Shown here: piece after piece, positions 35,456 through 49,000 of the stretch
Numbering within the stretch: position 1 is the stretch's first letter
How the letters are laid out: each line of letters opens with the position of its first letter
Assembly (NCBI GenBank): GCA_035578155.1
Contig: JAPWDM010000005.1
Coordinates: 14,660,832 to 14,724,831 of the forward strand
Length of the DNA stretch: 64,000 nt
Origin: Brachynemurus nebulosus
Taxonomy: Eukaryota > Arthropoda > Insecta > Neuroptera > Myrmeleontidae
Direction: 5' to 3'
Position numbers and translations under genes: made by a program
The notes under the pieces: model-generated
What the model was told of the DNA's origin: nothing
Database searches by the model: none
Seen by the model: only the letters and a program-made list of their open reading frames with translations

Positions 35456-36127
35456 TATGGGGGGTAGATATCAGGAGGACTATCTTGGCCGGAAAACAAT
35501 AGAAAAATAGTTCAAAAAGTGTCCCGTTTTAAGTACTAACAGTTCAAAAACTCGCCAGAGTAGCAAAAGAGTATCAAATGAACTTCGTAGTTGTCGACGG
35601 AGTGAAGTGTGTTGTTTAATAACCTACAAAAAACTCGCTGTGGAACACGTTGAAAGTGATTCATAATTACAGTCGTGCCTCAACTTATTGACAATTTAAG
35701 TTATTGACGATGATCGTAGTTTACCTTAAGTTATAGACAAATCATATGTATGTACCCAAGGTCATACGTGCTGTGTCGTAGTGTGGCAGTGCGTACATAT
35801 AGATGGTTTGTCTATAACTTGAGGTAAACTACGATCATTGTCAATAAGTTAAATTGTCAATAAGTTGAGGGACGACGGTACATGAACTTTTAATGTCTGT
35901 TAGTGATTTTTTTGTGTTCAGTTTTATAAAAATTTTTAAAACAATAAAACAATTATATGTAACAATTATAATAAAAAAACAATAATAACATAACAACGCC
36001 GTTGTTTTTCTTTTCTTGTTTACTTCTCTAAATTTACCCTTTTGTTACAGTAGCGCCGCCACTATTTACGCCTTTCTAAGGACACTTTTTGATACAAAGA
36101 TGGTGCTCCTGATATCTACCCTCCATA
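35456..36127. mobile_element. TATGGAGGGTAGA foldback element with nested mariner-like MITE
   Basis: The ends TATGGGGGGTAGATATCAGG and (reversed) TATGGAGGGTAGATATCAGG are flanked by ATAGTAAG and GTAGTAAG (seven of eight match). A second copy with a perfect 8-bp duplication is at 40197-40630. It is interrupted by 35670-35878. Confidence 0.75.
35670..35878. mobile_element. Mariner-like MITE, 209 bp, at TA, nested
   Basis: CAGTCGTGCCTCAACTTATT at the left and (reversed) CCGTCGTCCCTCAACTTATT at the right, flanked by TA (35668-35669 and 35879-35880). Arms of about 80 bp are close inverses: TTACCTTAAGTTATAGACAA pairs with its inverse. Confidence 0.85.
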
Positions 36128-37040
36128 GTAGTAAGTGTAAGTGTGTAAGGGTGTGTAAGTAAATGATCGTTTATCTTCTCAGTATGTGTAAATCTGTAGT
36201 AGTTTTTCCACCGTACAGAATTTTAACATCTATCAAGGATTTTGACTACTGACGTAATGTTTTCATCTGTGATTGACAAATATTTAGTGAAGTGCAAAAA
36301 TATAATTTTTTTTAGCATTTCTTAGCCAATTTGACATTTGAATAATAATATTTTTGTTCCAATGTTACCTAAATTACTTGTAATTAATAATTTTCATTGT
36401 GTGGTATGGAGTGTTTTTACATAATAAACATATTTTTGTAATACCATAATGAAGGTGAGAGACTGACATACAAGAAAATATTTATATTTATTTGTATTTG
36501 ATTTTCGTATGAATAATCAAATGTTATTTGATTGTATAACATTCATTTGTTAATTGTGAAGTTAAATATGAAAAAATTGTAAAATAAGTGTCGTTTCCCG
36601 CTGGGAATTCATTTAGGTTATTATCAGTAAATAATTGACAGTGTTTGGTATTGTTGAAAATTTTTTAAATTATCAGTTTTTATGAGACACGATTAAATTA
36701 ATTTGTTGTTAATATTCAATTTCAGATATAACTGGTCGCATAAAATTATTAATATTAATATATCCATCAAATTCATTCATTGTGTCATTACGCAAAATAT
36801 TTTAAGCAATCATAACTTTTGAACGAACATGCTATATTCATGACAAAAAATTTTTTCTTGAGTTAGTACTTCAACGGTAGTAACTTTGAACAATATTAAG
36901 TGATTATTAAAAAAAAAACGAATTATTACTGTGTGCTGCTGCACGTGTTACACCAAAAACAATAACAATTTTTTTCGTTTGGACAAATCAAATTATATTT
37001 ATAGAACGTTCGTTTTAAAATTTGTGATTATCTTAAAATT

Positions 37041-40000
37041 ATGAGCGTAGACCCCACAGATGGAGGGAAATGGTCCTGCGAATATTGTACATACAAAAAT
37101 TATCCGTCATCGTTGAAATGCACCATGTGTCGCGGCGCGAAACCACTTATTAACGAGGACATCTATCGATTACGGGAAAATATCAGTTCGAACGAAGTGT
37201 CAAATTTAAATTTGTTGAGCTTGGCGACCGGGCCGTGTGATGCGGTTACAAATTCAAATGATGGTAAATGGATGTGCGACGCTTGCACATACCTGAATAA
37301 TTCAAAAGATCAACGTTGCATCCAGTGTCGTACTGTTAAATCTGTTTCCTTGCAAAATATAAATTCAACAGGTATTTATCCATATTTACATAATTATCTT
37401 TTTTTTTGTTACATCTAATCCTCGATATATACCGTGAAATGGTCTTGACTCGGTCATCCATGGCGCGATTGGTAAAAACATTTATTATTAAGAGACCAGA
37501 CAACCTGACCTTTCACAATTGGTCTCGTTTTCATTGTTTATAAACACTCTAAGCAGCTGTAAATATCTTTCAACTCTGATTGGTTTGTCTAAAATATAAC
37601 ACCAGGTTGACCAAATAACCTAAAAACAGCGACGAAATATTTTTGTCTGATTAAGGTATACATAATCGAACATTGAATAATAAATCCAAAGTAGACGGTT
37701 TTATTTGATTCTAAATTTAATAGGCATCAATATTTCGATAAGTGTATAATCGTATCCTTAACAACAACAAAAAAAATTTGGGGGACAGGTCTACCCACAC
37801 AGTCAACTTCCCATTGGATGCCCTTAAAGACTATTGCACATGAATAACTTTTTTTTTAATTCAGGGGACCTCTCCTCTGGACCCCCGATAGAGGCTTTAC
37901 ACCTTGCACCACGCCGGGGGCTTCGCCTTCTGTACCTAAGGGTGGGGGCTCCACCTTTATCAAACATATGATAACATCATTTGTTCTCAAGATACGCGAG
38001 ACAAAAAATATTTCACAAAAAGTTTTTTATTTCGTTTTTCCGTTTAGTTTAGTTTTTTTTTTGTTTTTTTAAATTTGGCAATAATTTACTGGCGTTTTTA
38101 ACATCACGGAAGGTTCTTAAGCCATTATATAATAATGCTATGGTAAAAAATCCATATAATCTATGTTATCTTAATAAAGTTAATTCCGTTTTTTTACCAC
38201 AAAAAACAAACCGTTAATCCGAATTTGCTGAAAACTTTATCCGGTCTTCATTTTTTGATTACGCATCTAATGAAATTAGTCCGGAGTTGATAGCATCATT
38301 TGTTCTCAAGATATGCGAGACGAAAAAAAATTCACGAACGAACGAACTAACGGACGCACACACAGACATCACGCTAAAAACGATGGATTCGGATTCTAGT
38401 GACCTTGAAACGTGGAGATATGTCAAAATTAGCGATTCGTAAAATCGGACCCATTACAATAACTTCCTATGGGAAGTTAAAAATATTCGGCATAAACAAA
38501 TTCTATTGTTGACTCGGTCACTCTCACTTTTGATAAGAAATCTTGTTTCTTTTAAATTTAAGTATTCGTTTGATGGATATAACATAATTTAAGATGTTAA
38601 AATAGGCCTATGTTATTTTATTACATCATACTGATTTGTAAAACACTATCCCTTACTCTATGTTAACCAATAAAATATCTTACTCTTTGTATGTGGTGTG
38701 TGATTGATTTTTTTTTCCATATTTCTTACATCTGTCTTTGCAAGCTTTGCAACCAATCACCAACTGTTGTAAACAAGCTCTGGTGTCTAAGTATGCCCCC
38801 GAATTTGGACTGAAAAGGTTAGTTTCGACGTTGTAGTGCAATTTTTAAGTGGGTGACCGACTCAACAACGTTTTACCATGTTGACTCGGTCACTTTTATT
38901 TATTTTTTATTATTTTTATTTACACACACAAATAGGTTAAAGGGTCAGGGCTATAATAAAGGAAACATACTTTATGAGATAGAAATGTATTTATTGGTGT
39001 ATTCAACAGTAGGAAGGAGTTATACCTAAAAATAGTAAAAAAGTGATCGAGTCAAGACCATTTCACGGTACATGTTCTGTTGTTAAATAAGTATTGCTGA
39101 CCTGACAACGCTGCACAGCGTCAACAATTTCTTTGCGACAGTACGTCGCACGGCACTAGTGATTATACAGGGTGGAAACTGATTTTTCGAACATTGGGTA
39201 AATATAATGGAAATTTTTTCTTAAGCTCGGTGTGATCTCTGATATTTTCTGACCTACAGTATTTAGTTTTTAAGTCTAGTATACAGCAGCAAATTAACGT
39301 TTGATTGGTAAATAGATTAATAAAATAACCATGTAATTTGGTTTTAAGAAAGTTTTATAATTTTGAATGATATTTTACTTAAGGATAATTTTAATTTAAA
39401 TGTATTTTTCTCAAAACCACAATTTTCAAGCTGATCGACATGACATCTCGAGTTTTGTTTATCTATCCGACTTCAAATTTGACATGTACCGTCAGGACAT
39501 GTTGCTTAATAGTAGAAACAGGCAGTGTGACCTGATTGGCTCGACCACTTTCTCTTGGTTCTCTACTTAAATTCCCCTAGATTGGTGATGTTACTCTCAG
39601 GGTTATATTTTTTTTTAGAAAATTAATCAGTTAGGTTAACTTCAAAAATGCATCACTGCTTGCATGAGGCAGAGTCAAAGGTTCAAAAACGCATCAGACG
39701 CATCATAACGAAAAATCAAAAGTTCATTTTTGCATTTGATGTGTCAAAACAATGCATCAAGAAATTTGGTGATGCGTGTCCAAGATGCATGTCACGTGTA
39801 TAATGTAGAATTATAACTACTTGCCATATTATGTAGGTATTAATACCAACAGGAATAATTCCGAAAAACAAATTGTTAAAAGAGATGAATGTATTTTATC
39901 TTTGATTAAAATTGTTTAAACTATTTGAATACACCTTGCACTCAAAATAGGTATGTAATATTTTTTATTTAAATAATTTCAATATTTTTAATTTCAAGTA

Positions 40001-43000
40001 AGTTCAAGATGAAATTCAAAGATAATATACCTATACAAGGACTGTATTGCTATATTATCTATAATCTATCATGCTACATTATCTGTCTTATCTATAGCCA
40101 AATCAGAGGCTAAATGATGCCAATAGCCCGTTCAAAAATATCTAATGTGCATCAAATTTCAAGAGAGCATCAGCAGCGCATCATGTAGTATTAGACTATG
40201 AAGGGTAGAGTATCAGGAGAAGTATCTCCATATATAAAAAGTGGCCCCAAAAGTGGACGAAATTAAGATGGCGCTAGTGTAGTAAAATTCTTAAATTTAA
40301 AATTAAGCGCCGAAAATTTTAAAACTGAAACAACAGTTTTTATTGTTTTTAACAGTTTTAATTGTTATATTTAATTCAATTTTTATTGTTTTTATATTTA
40401 ATTCAATTTTTATTGTTTTTATATTTAATTCAGTTTTTATTGTTTTTAACAGTTAGTATTTCCCTTTAGCATATTTCACTTCACTTATAATTGCTAAGTT
40501 CAGATCGAACCATGATTGCTTATCAGCGCCGTTCTGGTTACTTATTGAACTATTATTTCATCAAATTCAGGGGCCACTTTTTCGATTCAAGTCCCATAAG
40601 AGATACTCCTCCTTACCTCTACCCTCCATATATTAGACGCATCAGAAAAGTCATGATGCTGCATCGATGCGGTAAAGTCTACATTTTTGAAGTTACCCTT
40701 ATTTATCAATAAAACTGACAGTAATAATATTAGATACTTTTTATTTAGCACAGAAAATGTTGATGGGACTTTTGTCGAAACCTTCTTGGGTGAGGCTCAG
40801 AAAAAATACATTAATTAATAATTATTTTCGGTACATATGTGAGTAGAGAGCGATATATTGATCAATTTTTAGAAAAGATTGAAAAAAATGTATCCCCTAA
40901 AAAATATATCCCCTAGACTTCCAACTAAGCTGTAAAAAATCCACTATATCTAGGGCAAAATCCCCCAATCTGGTCACACTGGCCGAACTAGGAATATTGC
41001 AAAATTTTAGAAATATAAAAAACTTTTTTTTCATTGTAGTTCCTCTCAGAATAAGTTTTCTTAACCAAAATCTTTATCTTTTCTTGTTTTTGTTAAACAC
41101 TGATCCCAAAATCATTATTTTTCAACCAGCACATCACTTTTTTTATATGGCTATAATCTATACATATAATAAAACTGTAACGAGACCATTTCTGTACAAA
41201 TAATATTTTTTGAAAATTGTACTGGTACTGTAAATAATTATCGATGTAGATACCAAACAGCGATTTTTAAAATTTTTGCCTGTCTGTCTGTTCACGCATC
41301 ACGCAAAAACTACTGGACGGATTTTAATGAAATTTGGTGTGATGATAACTTATTACCTGGGTCAACATCTAGGACACTTTCTATTTCGAGAAAATGTCTC
41401 AATCCCACGGGAAAATGGAAAAACCATTCTGAGCATGTGCACACATTACGCAAAAAATATTGAACGGATTTTGATGAAATTTGGTGTGGAGACAGCTTAT
41501 TACCTGCGTCAACATTTAAGATACTTTTTACTCCGGGAAAATGTCTCATTCCCAAAAATTATTTTTCTGTGCAAGTTCTGTATAATTGTTACACTTATAT
41601 ACTTCTCAATGCGTTACGCGAACGACGTTGCGGGTACAGCTAGTTTGTATGAAATTGTTTTTTATGTGTTCTTAAAATATCAATAAATTAACAGTAAAAA
41701 AGTTTTTTTTTTATTAAGTCCTAGAAAACCAAAATCAGACTAGAATATCCCCTTAAAAACACTAACTTTATCGTAAATTAATGTTCAAATTTTTTACTTT
41801 TTCTTACTTTCCATTCTCGTCTCATCAAAGTCACACAAAAAATTGCACAAAACAAAAAAAAAAGACTGCATAAATAGTATATTGTGCAATAAGTGCGGAA
41901 AATTGTCGATTGCCCACGAAAGCGAAGTTGTAAGTGCGCTCATTCGCTTGAGTGGGGACAATCGACAATCCCGCACGAGTTGCACATACTATTTTTTATT
42001 ACGAATTTCACATACTTTTTTTTTTCTATTATTATCACTATTTTTGACATTTTTATTACTTTTTAAAATATTTTTAAGTGTTCGTCTTTTTTTTCTGAAT
42101 TAATTATGGTTTAAATTACTTTGTTGGTGGTTTCTATAGAAATAATTATGAAATATTTATTAAATGAAAAATTAAGAGGCGGCTTTGCGTGTTTATTGTC
42201 AATTTGCGTGTGGAAAGTTACTTTCCACACGCAAAAAAGTATGCGGGAAGAGTACAGTGGGCAAACAGCTATTTTGCGTACAGAAATGTGTGCACCAAGT
42301 TAGTACTTCTCCCGCATGAGTAATAGAAAAGTGTTTATACTGTAGATAATTTCCTGTTATTCGAGGATTAGGTGTACTGGTTGACAAAATTGTTAAATAA
42401 TTAACAAAATTTAATATGACACACAGTCTCAAATGTATCGGCGGTGAATCTACATGAACACATTCAACCGTTACGTATATCTCAACATTCGGATTTGGCA
42501 CAGAGTTTATCACGTTCCCGTAATAATAGTCCACCGACCAGCTCAACAACACTAGATCGAAATAAACAACGTTCCACCACACCCGTACAAAAGTGGACGT
42601 GTGCAGCGTGTACTTACGAAAATTGGCCGAAGGCGCTCAAGTGTGCTATGTGCGGCACAACCGGCACGAATGCCACAAATTTATCGCGTTCACAACAAGC
42701 AAGTTGCCTTATCCTACCATCGCCGCCAGATCGCGAGAATAACGAGAACAACAGTCGAACGAATGAGGAGCAGCGGCAAAAGCGCTTCCAGGATATTGCA
42801 GGTGCCACGAATAACATAGAGGCGGAGCGAGCTGCTAAAGCCTTTCGACGGAATGCCGATTGGAAGTGGTTGAAAGCGTGTCTAGGTGTACTAGAGGGTG
42901 ATCCAAGTCCGGTGGAGGCATATTTATCGGCCGGTGGCGATCCTGCTCGGCAATTAATCGCTCAAGAAGTGGCGCTGTTAAATAGATCGTCGGCGTTTGA

Positions 43001-46000
43001 CGTTGGTCATACGCTAGTTCATTTGGCAATAAGATTCCATCGTGAAGATATGTTAGCAACATTACTGTCACAGATTGAAGGGTCGGAATCTGGTGTTAAG
43101 CGAGTACCTAGTTATGTGGCACCGGATTTAGCAGCTGATATTCGAAGATATTTCGCGTCGACGATACGTCAAAGAAAGGGCAGTTTTCCATGTTATTTTG
43201 TCACGGATTTGCTAACGTTTGCTTTGCCTGCCGGTACGTTAATTTTTTTTTTTTTTGATGATACATAATAGTTAGAAAGTTAGATGCAATTTTTGGTATA
43301 TGATCTGTTCGTTACTGTAATACGCTAAAAAAAAATTTTAAAGATTCTTTTTTTAAAAATATTTTATTTATTTTATAATTAAAACATGGTATACCTTCGA
43401 ATTTGTAATAAAAATAATAATATCATGGAATAATTCAGCATTTGACAATTTCCTAAATCGTGCCAACGAAATTTTGTAGTTTTTTTCTGTTTTTCTTGAT
43501 TGATTTGCAAGTAAAACAAGTAAAAAAGTAGATAAAAATTGGGGGGCACGTTTAATTTCCGTTAAAAAGTATTAAAATTTAATATATTAAGCATTGCGTT
43601 TAGTAAATAAATAACCCATTTTCCTTTCCTTTCTTTTTTTTTAAATTTGGGCAAAGGGAAATGCTAGAAAGGAAAACAAACAATTTTATTTAATTATCAT
43701 ATTTATTTATTACTAAATAATATAATTTCTAAGAGGAATAATAAAATCATATTAACATAACTTAAATTTCCTATAAATAAAAAATTAAGTTTTTAATATT
43801 TTTTAATGAAAATTAAATCTGTGCATAAACTTTTATCGTCATTTTTATTTGTTTTAATACTAAATCAATCAAAAAAATAAATTTGACAACTTTATTTTTT
43901 CGTTGGCACATAATTTGGGAATTAGCCCAGCATTTTTGTTGAGTTTTTGATATTTCAGAAGTGACAGTTAACGTTTTGACAGTTTAAAAAATGAGTTGAA
44001 ATTTGATTTAAAGAACATATTATTAAGTTACTGTTCCACCTAACATCTAGATTTTATATAATTATAATTTTACGTTAAAATTATAATTTTATAGTAAAAT
44101 TATTTTTTACAAGGTGTTCCACCTAAAGGGCCCCATACACGGTGAGATCTGTATCGATACCTTGTATCGATACAAATAGCGATACATATATCTGAGATTT
44201 GTATCATGTTTATTTAGCACACACACGCTGAGACTGAATCGTAAAACCTCAGTACAGATAAAAAATTTTATTAATAAAGAAATGTGCGATCTACGACGAC
44301 CTGTGGCACCTGTGCTGTTAGCAATTGTAATACAAACATCTTTACATTTTGAATCCCGTAGACATGAGTATAATTTATACATATTAATAAATTCTTCCCA
44401 AAAATCTCTTTCTGCAGACATGATTATTCAAATAAATAACAATTATTTACTTTATTAACTGTCAAAATAAAAATGAAACCATAGTTACCATGATACTTGA
44501 GACAAGCACGATACCTGCTGATACTGATGCAGTGATACCGAGACAGTCACATACACGACGAGATCTGTATCATGATACTGATACCTGTAACATGTAGCGA
44601 TACAGATCTCATCGTGTATGGGGCCCTTAACATCTAGATTTTATAAGCCGATTATGCCGACTATAACCGATTGAAAAAATGACTACTTAATATAATAAAA
44701 AAAAAAAAAAATGGCGCCAAATGTTACCTTAGAGAAAAAAAAACTTATTTCTTGCATACTATTAATACATTTACTTAAAAAAAATAAAAACGCAGTTTTT
44801 AAAAAACATTCGTGGTCATTGTACAATTTAACATGGTACTAAATTTCAAGTTAGAATTTATTTTATCATCAATAATGTTAATAATTTTCCTCAATAATGT
44901 TCATTAAAAATAGATTTTGATATACATTTGCTTCATCTGTCACTTCTGTACATGAAATTTTTTAGTTTTCACCATTTTGACTTTTAGGTGGGGATTAATT
45001 TCAATTGAAAAAGTAGAAAAATTTCTACTACTAAAATTATAATTTTATAACATCTAGATTTTATAAAATCTAGATTTTAAGTATGTTACATCTACGATTA
45101 CACTAAAATTTTAGCCACGTCCCACAGTGGGGCCAAAGTAGATAAAAGATGCCAAAAATTATTTAGTCCTTTTATTGACTACAGAATAGTTATATAACAA
45201 TATATTTTACCTTTACTTGATATTTATTAATAAGATACTGGGTGTCCCACTATACAGGGTGTCCCAAAACGGTTAATCAAATAATATATCAAAAACCATT
45301 CGTCGCATGAATTTGAAATTTGCAGATTTTGTTTGACCCTAGGTTAAGACTTTTTTCATACAACTCGATTTCATTTCCGGTTACTAGTTTCTAGCCACGT
45401 GGTATCAACTTATAAGTTTTAAATGGAATATGGAATTTTTGGCAACGAATTTCGATGATACGCTTAATTTTAGCTTTAACTTAACTGGAATATTCGGTAC
45501 CTACATAAATCTAATAAATTCGAGTGTTTTATTTAATTATTTGATATTTTTATGCACCACTGAGAGCTTATATGAAGTTTCTAAGCTTCTTATTGACGAA
45601 TTTTGCTCAAACAAAATGAAAATAAAATCAGCAAATTTTGAAAAAAGGTGCAATTTGGTGCAAACTCTGCAATCATAATACCAAAATAGACTAATTGCTT
45701 TATCAAATGCCACAAATATATCCGTTGTATTCGATTGGATACGTAACTAAAATTCTTTGAGAAATAAATTTGTACAGAATTTTTCTAGATAATTCAACCA
45801 TGTTTCATTAAAGCTTGATAGTATCAATACGAGTACTGATTTTAACAAATAAGGTACATAAGAAAAATAACATACCATGGGGAACATCGCCCATTATAAC
45901 CGATTTTAATTTTTTTTTATAACTTAAATAACGGTCCCACAAATCACTACTTTACATACAATGATATCGTTTAAAAAGCAATCAATTTATAGAAATAACT

Positions 46001-49000
46001 ATATATATAATAGTCGATATATTTGCACCCCCCGCGCTATGTTACATAAGTTAATTACAGAGGTCGTTGCTAGAATATTATGGCTATTGATTTAAGGGGT
46101 CATATAAATTGTAGCTTATAATTTAATTTTTTGTATTTTTGCCGTCTTTAATGGTATTTGCCCCCACTGTGCGTCGCCGAAAAATTATAATTTTATAAAA
46201 TCTAGATGTTAGGTGTAACAGTAGCTTTAGAATCACTGAGTATTAAATCGAACAATGTTAACATATGTTTCCTAGAGATATCACAGACATTAAATTGTGA
46301 AGTATGACTCCATTTTATTAAACCCAACTTGTAACCACGGAGACTTACTTATAAAAAATATTAGATAAACCATTAAATTAATGATCTGACCGCCGATGGT
46401 TAATAGAGAATATACGGGTACAATTTAAAAAAAAATGTATTTACCCCGATTTATTAACGTTTTAAGTTTTGAAAATATAAGTACGATCCTGTCAGCACCG
46501 CAAGATTTCGAACATTTTTTGTCACACAGCTGTCGGAAAGTATTTGTCATACATTAATTTCGCAAACACCCACCAGGAAAATATATTAATAACGTCTGTC
46601 CAACGAACAGATCATTTAAAAATTTCACGTCCAACTTTCCAATACTATTGTTATTAACCAAATGTGTTTGTAGAAGTGGAGGAGTTACCGGGATCAGTAC
46701 AGGAACAACTATTTACCGAATTATTAGATAAAGATGCTCAACAGCAACTTGAAAGTGAACCGCCGGCCGTAAATTGGTCTCTAGAGGTTACAATGCGCCT
46801 CGGATCTCGTCTGTATGCATTATGGAATCGTTCGGCTGGTGATTGTTTACTGGATTCTGCAATGCAAGCCACGTGGGGTGTTTTTGATCGTGACAACACG
46901 TTACGACGAGCATTAGCTGATAGTTTGCATCAAGGGGGGCATGTGTAAGTCGATGAAAGACATATTTTATTTTATTCAAGTTTACTTAAACTCAAGAAAT
47001 GTGAACTGACAATTCAAAACGTGTTTTGTCACAGTTTTTAAAACTATTCAGCATATTATTTAAGGGTATAGAACATTATTTGAACAGACGAATTGCACAA
47101 AACACGTTTTAATTGGTTTAGTCGTGGACAAAACACACTTTAAAAATATAATAATGTTACTTTTGTGTACATAACCTAACAGCCAACCAATAATCCATAA
47201 CAGCCAACATGTGTTGATCATGTGTCAAAATTTAAATAAAATTAAAATTTGTGTCAAATGTTAAATAATTGTATGCATTATCATTACATATGTCCAATTT
47301 TAATGATGGAACATAAAAAAATTTGATAACTATTTAGAAATTTTATTTTGAAAATCGCCATTTTTCAACAAATATCAAATAAGTGAAAACGCGCCATTTC
47401 TTGAATATGACGTAACATTTTGTAGCTAGATATGTCGATTTTTATAATTTTCATCGGTGAGGTGAAATTGTGTTTTCTTTTGAATATTTCTGTTAGCTTA
47501 GATATATAGTAATAATAGTCGGCCAGAATTCTAATAAATACTTGCTTTTACTTTGACATTTTATGAATATAATCAAAGTTTTGAGGTTATAAATATTGAC
47601 ATTGACGTTTAATTACTTCAAACTGTGTCGTCACTATAGTGAGATGTTTTTCCCGCCTTTTTCTCATTTAAAATTGTAGGGTTATTTTTTTTTGATGATT
47701 TTTTACAGAATCTGTCGAAGATAAAAAAATCACTTAACTGATATGGAAAAACAATGCTTCTAGAATATTTTTGTAACTTCAGTCAAGTACCCTATTAATG
47801 TTGGCTGATTCTCATTGGTCGTTGGACAAAACATTGTATGAATCAAATATTGGCGGTTTTAATAAATTCTAGTCAAAAACCCCTTTGACAAAACACGTTT
47901 TGAATTGTCACCCCACAAATGATAATATTTTATTGTAGATTTTATCCAAGATGGAAAGAATATGAATCAAGTCAAGCATCGCTTCTAGATTTTACGTTAG
48001 ATGAAGGTCAGTGGGAAGAAGATTGGACGAGTTTACTATCCTTGGCAAGTCAGCCCGGAGCCAGTTTGGAACAGTTGCATGTATTTGCACTTGCGCATAT
48101 TCTTAGACGTCCGATTATTGTGTACGGTGTAAAATATGTGAAGAGTTTTCGTGGAGAAACACTCGGTTATGCTAGATTTGAAGGTATAAACAAATTTTTA
48201 AACTAGAATAAAAAACAAGTTCTATATCCTCCTTATATTATATATGCAACAAGTACTAAAGTGGTGTTTCATCGAGCCTTGCCGAATTGACTATTGAAAG
48301 AAACGAGTGAAAGAAACACCTATTTTGCACGTGTTGCATACAATATTTTTTTCAATTCTTAATTAAAAGGGATAAATTTAATGGAAAATGGAAATAAAAG
48401 TTTGACAGTTACATTAAAAGATACATTGCCAATGAGGATAACACACAGCTTCCTTGTACCCATAACACACATATCACACGCGCGTACAAATTTCATTTTG
48501 GAGGGAAACATTTTTTTTTTTATATCAAAAGTGATCACAATGTTTCTGCTACTGTAGTAGTCTTGGAAGCAATCACAATCACTAATTTACTTACCGAAAA
48601 AAAACATTTTTTATTTTTTTACCCTGTCCTTTCTGGCAATGAGTTCTCAAAATATGTAACAGTCTGCCACCAGGGCGGCGACACAGGTAAGTTGGGACTA
48701 TATCTCTATAATTTAAATTTTAATTTCAAAATTGCTATGTAACGGCATAATAGCGACAAGTCGCGGAACTAACATATGATAGATAATTTTCATACAATTG
48801 AATTTTCTAATAGGAATTTAATAAAGTTTTCACGTAAATTGTGCGTATAATTACGTGATTTAATGTGCTGAGATGAACACTAGTAAACACAAAAGAAACG
48901 GGAGTACTTGCTACTGTGTTCCACAGTGCAGGAACTACAAAAGGGAAGAACTGAGTTTTCGTCATTTTCCTACCAGTGTCAAACTTAAAAAAAAAACATT

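Noticed and set aside
41276..41686. Forward 136-codon frame
   Set aside because: It lies in a Helitron-like non-autonomous element with internal direct repeats and shows no Rep or helicase motif.
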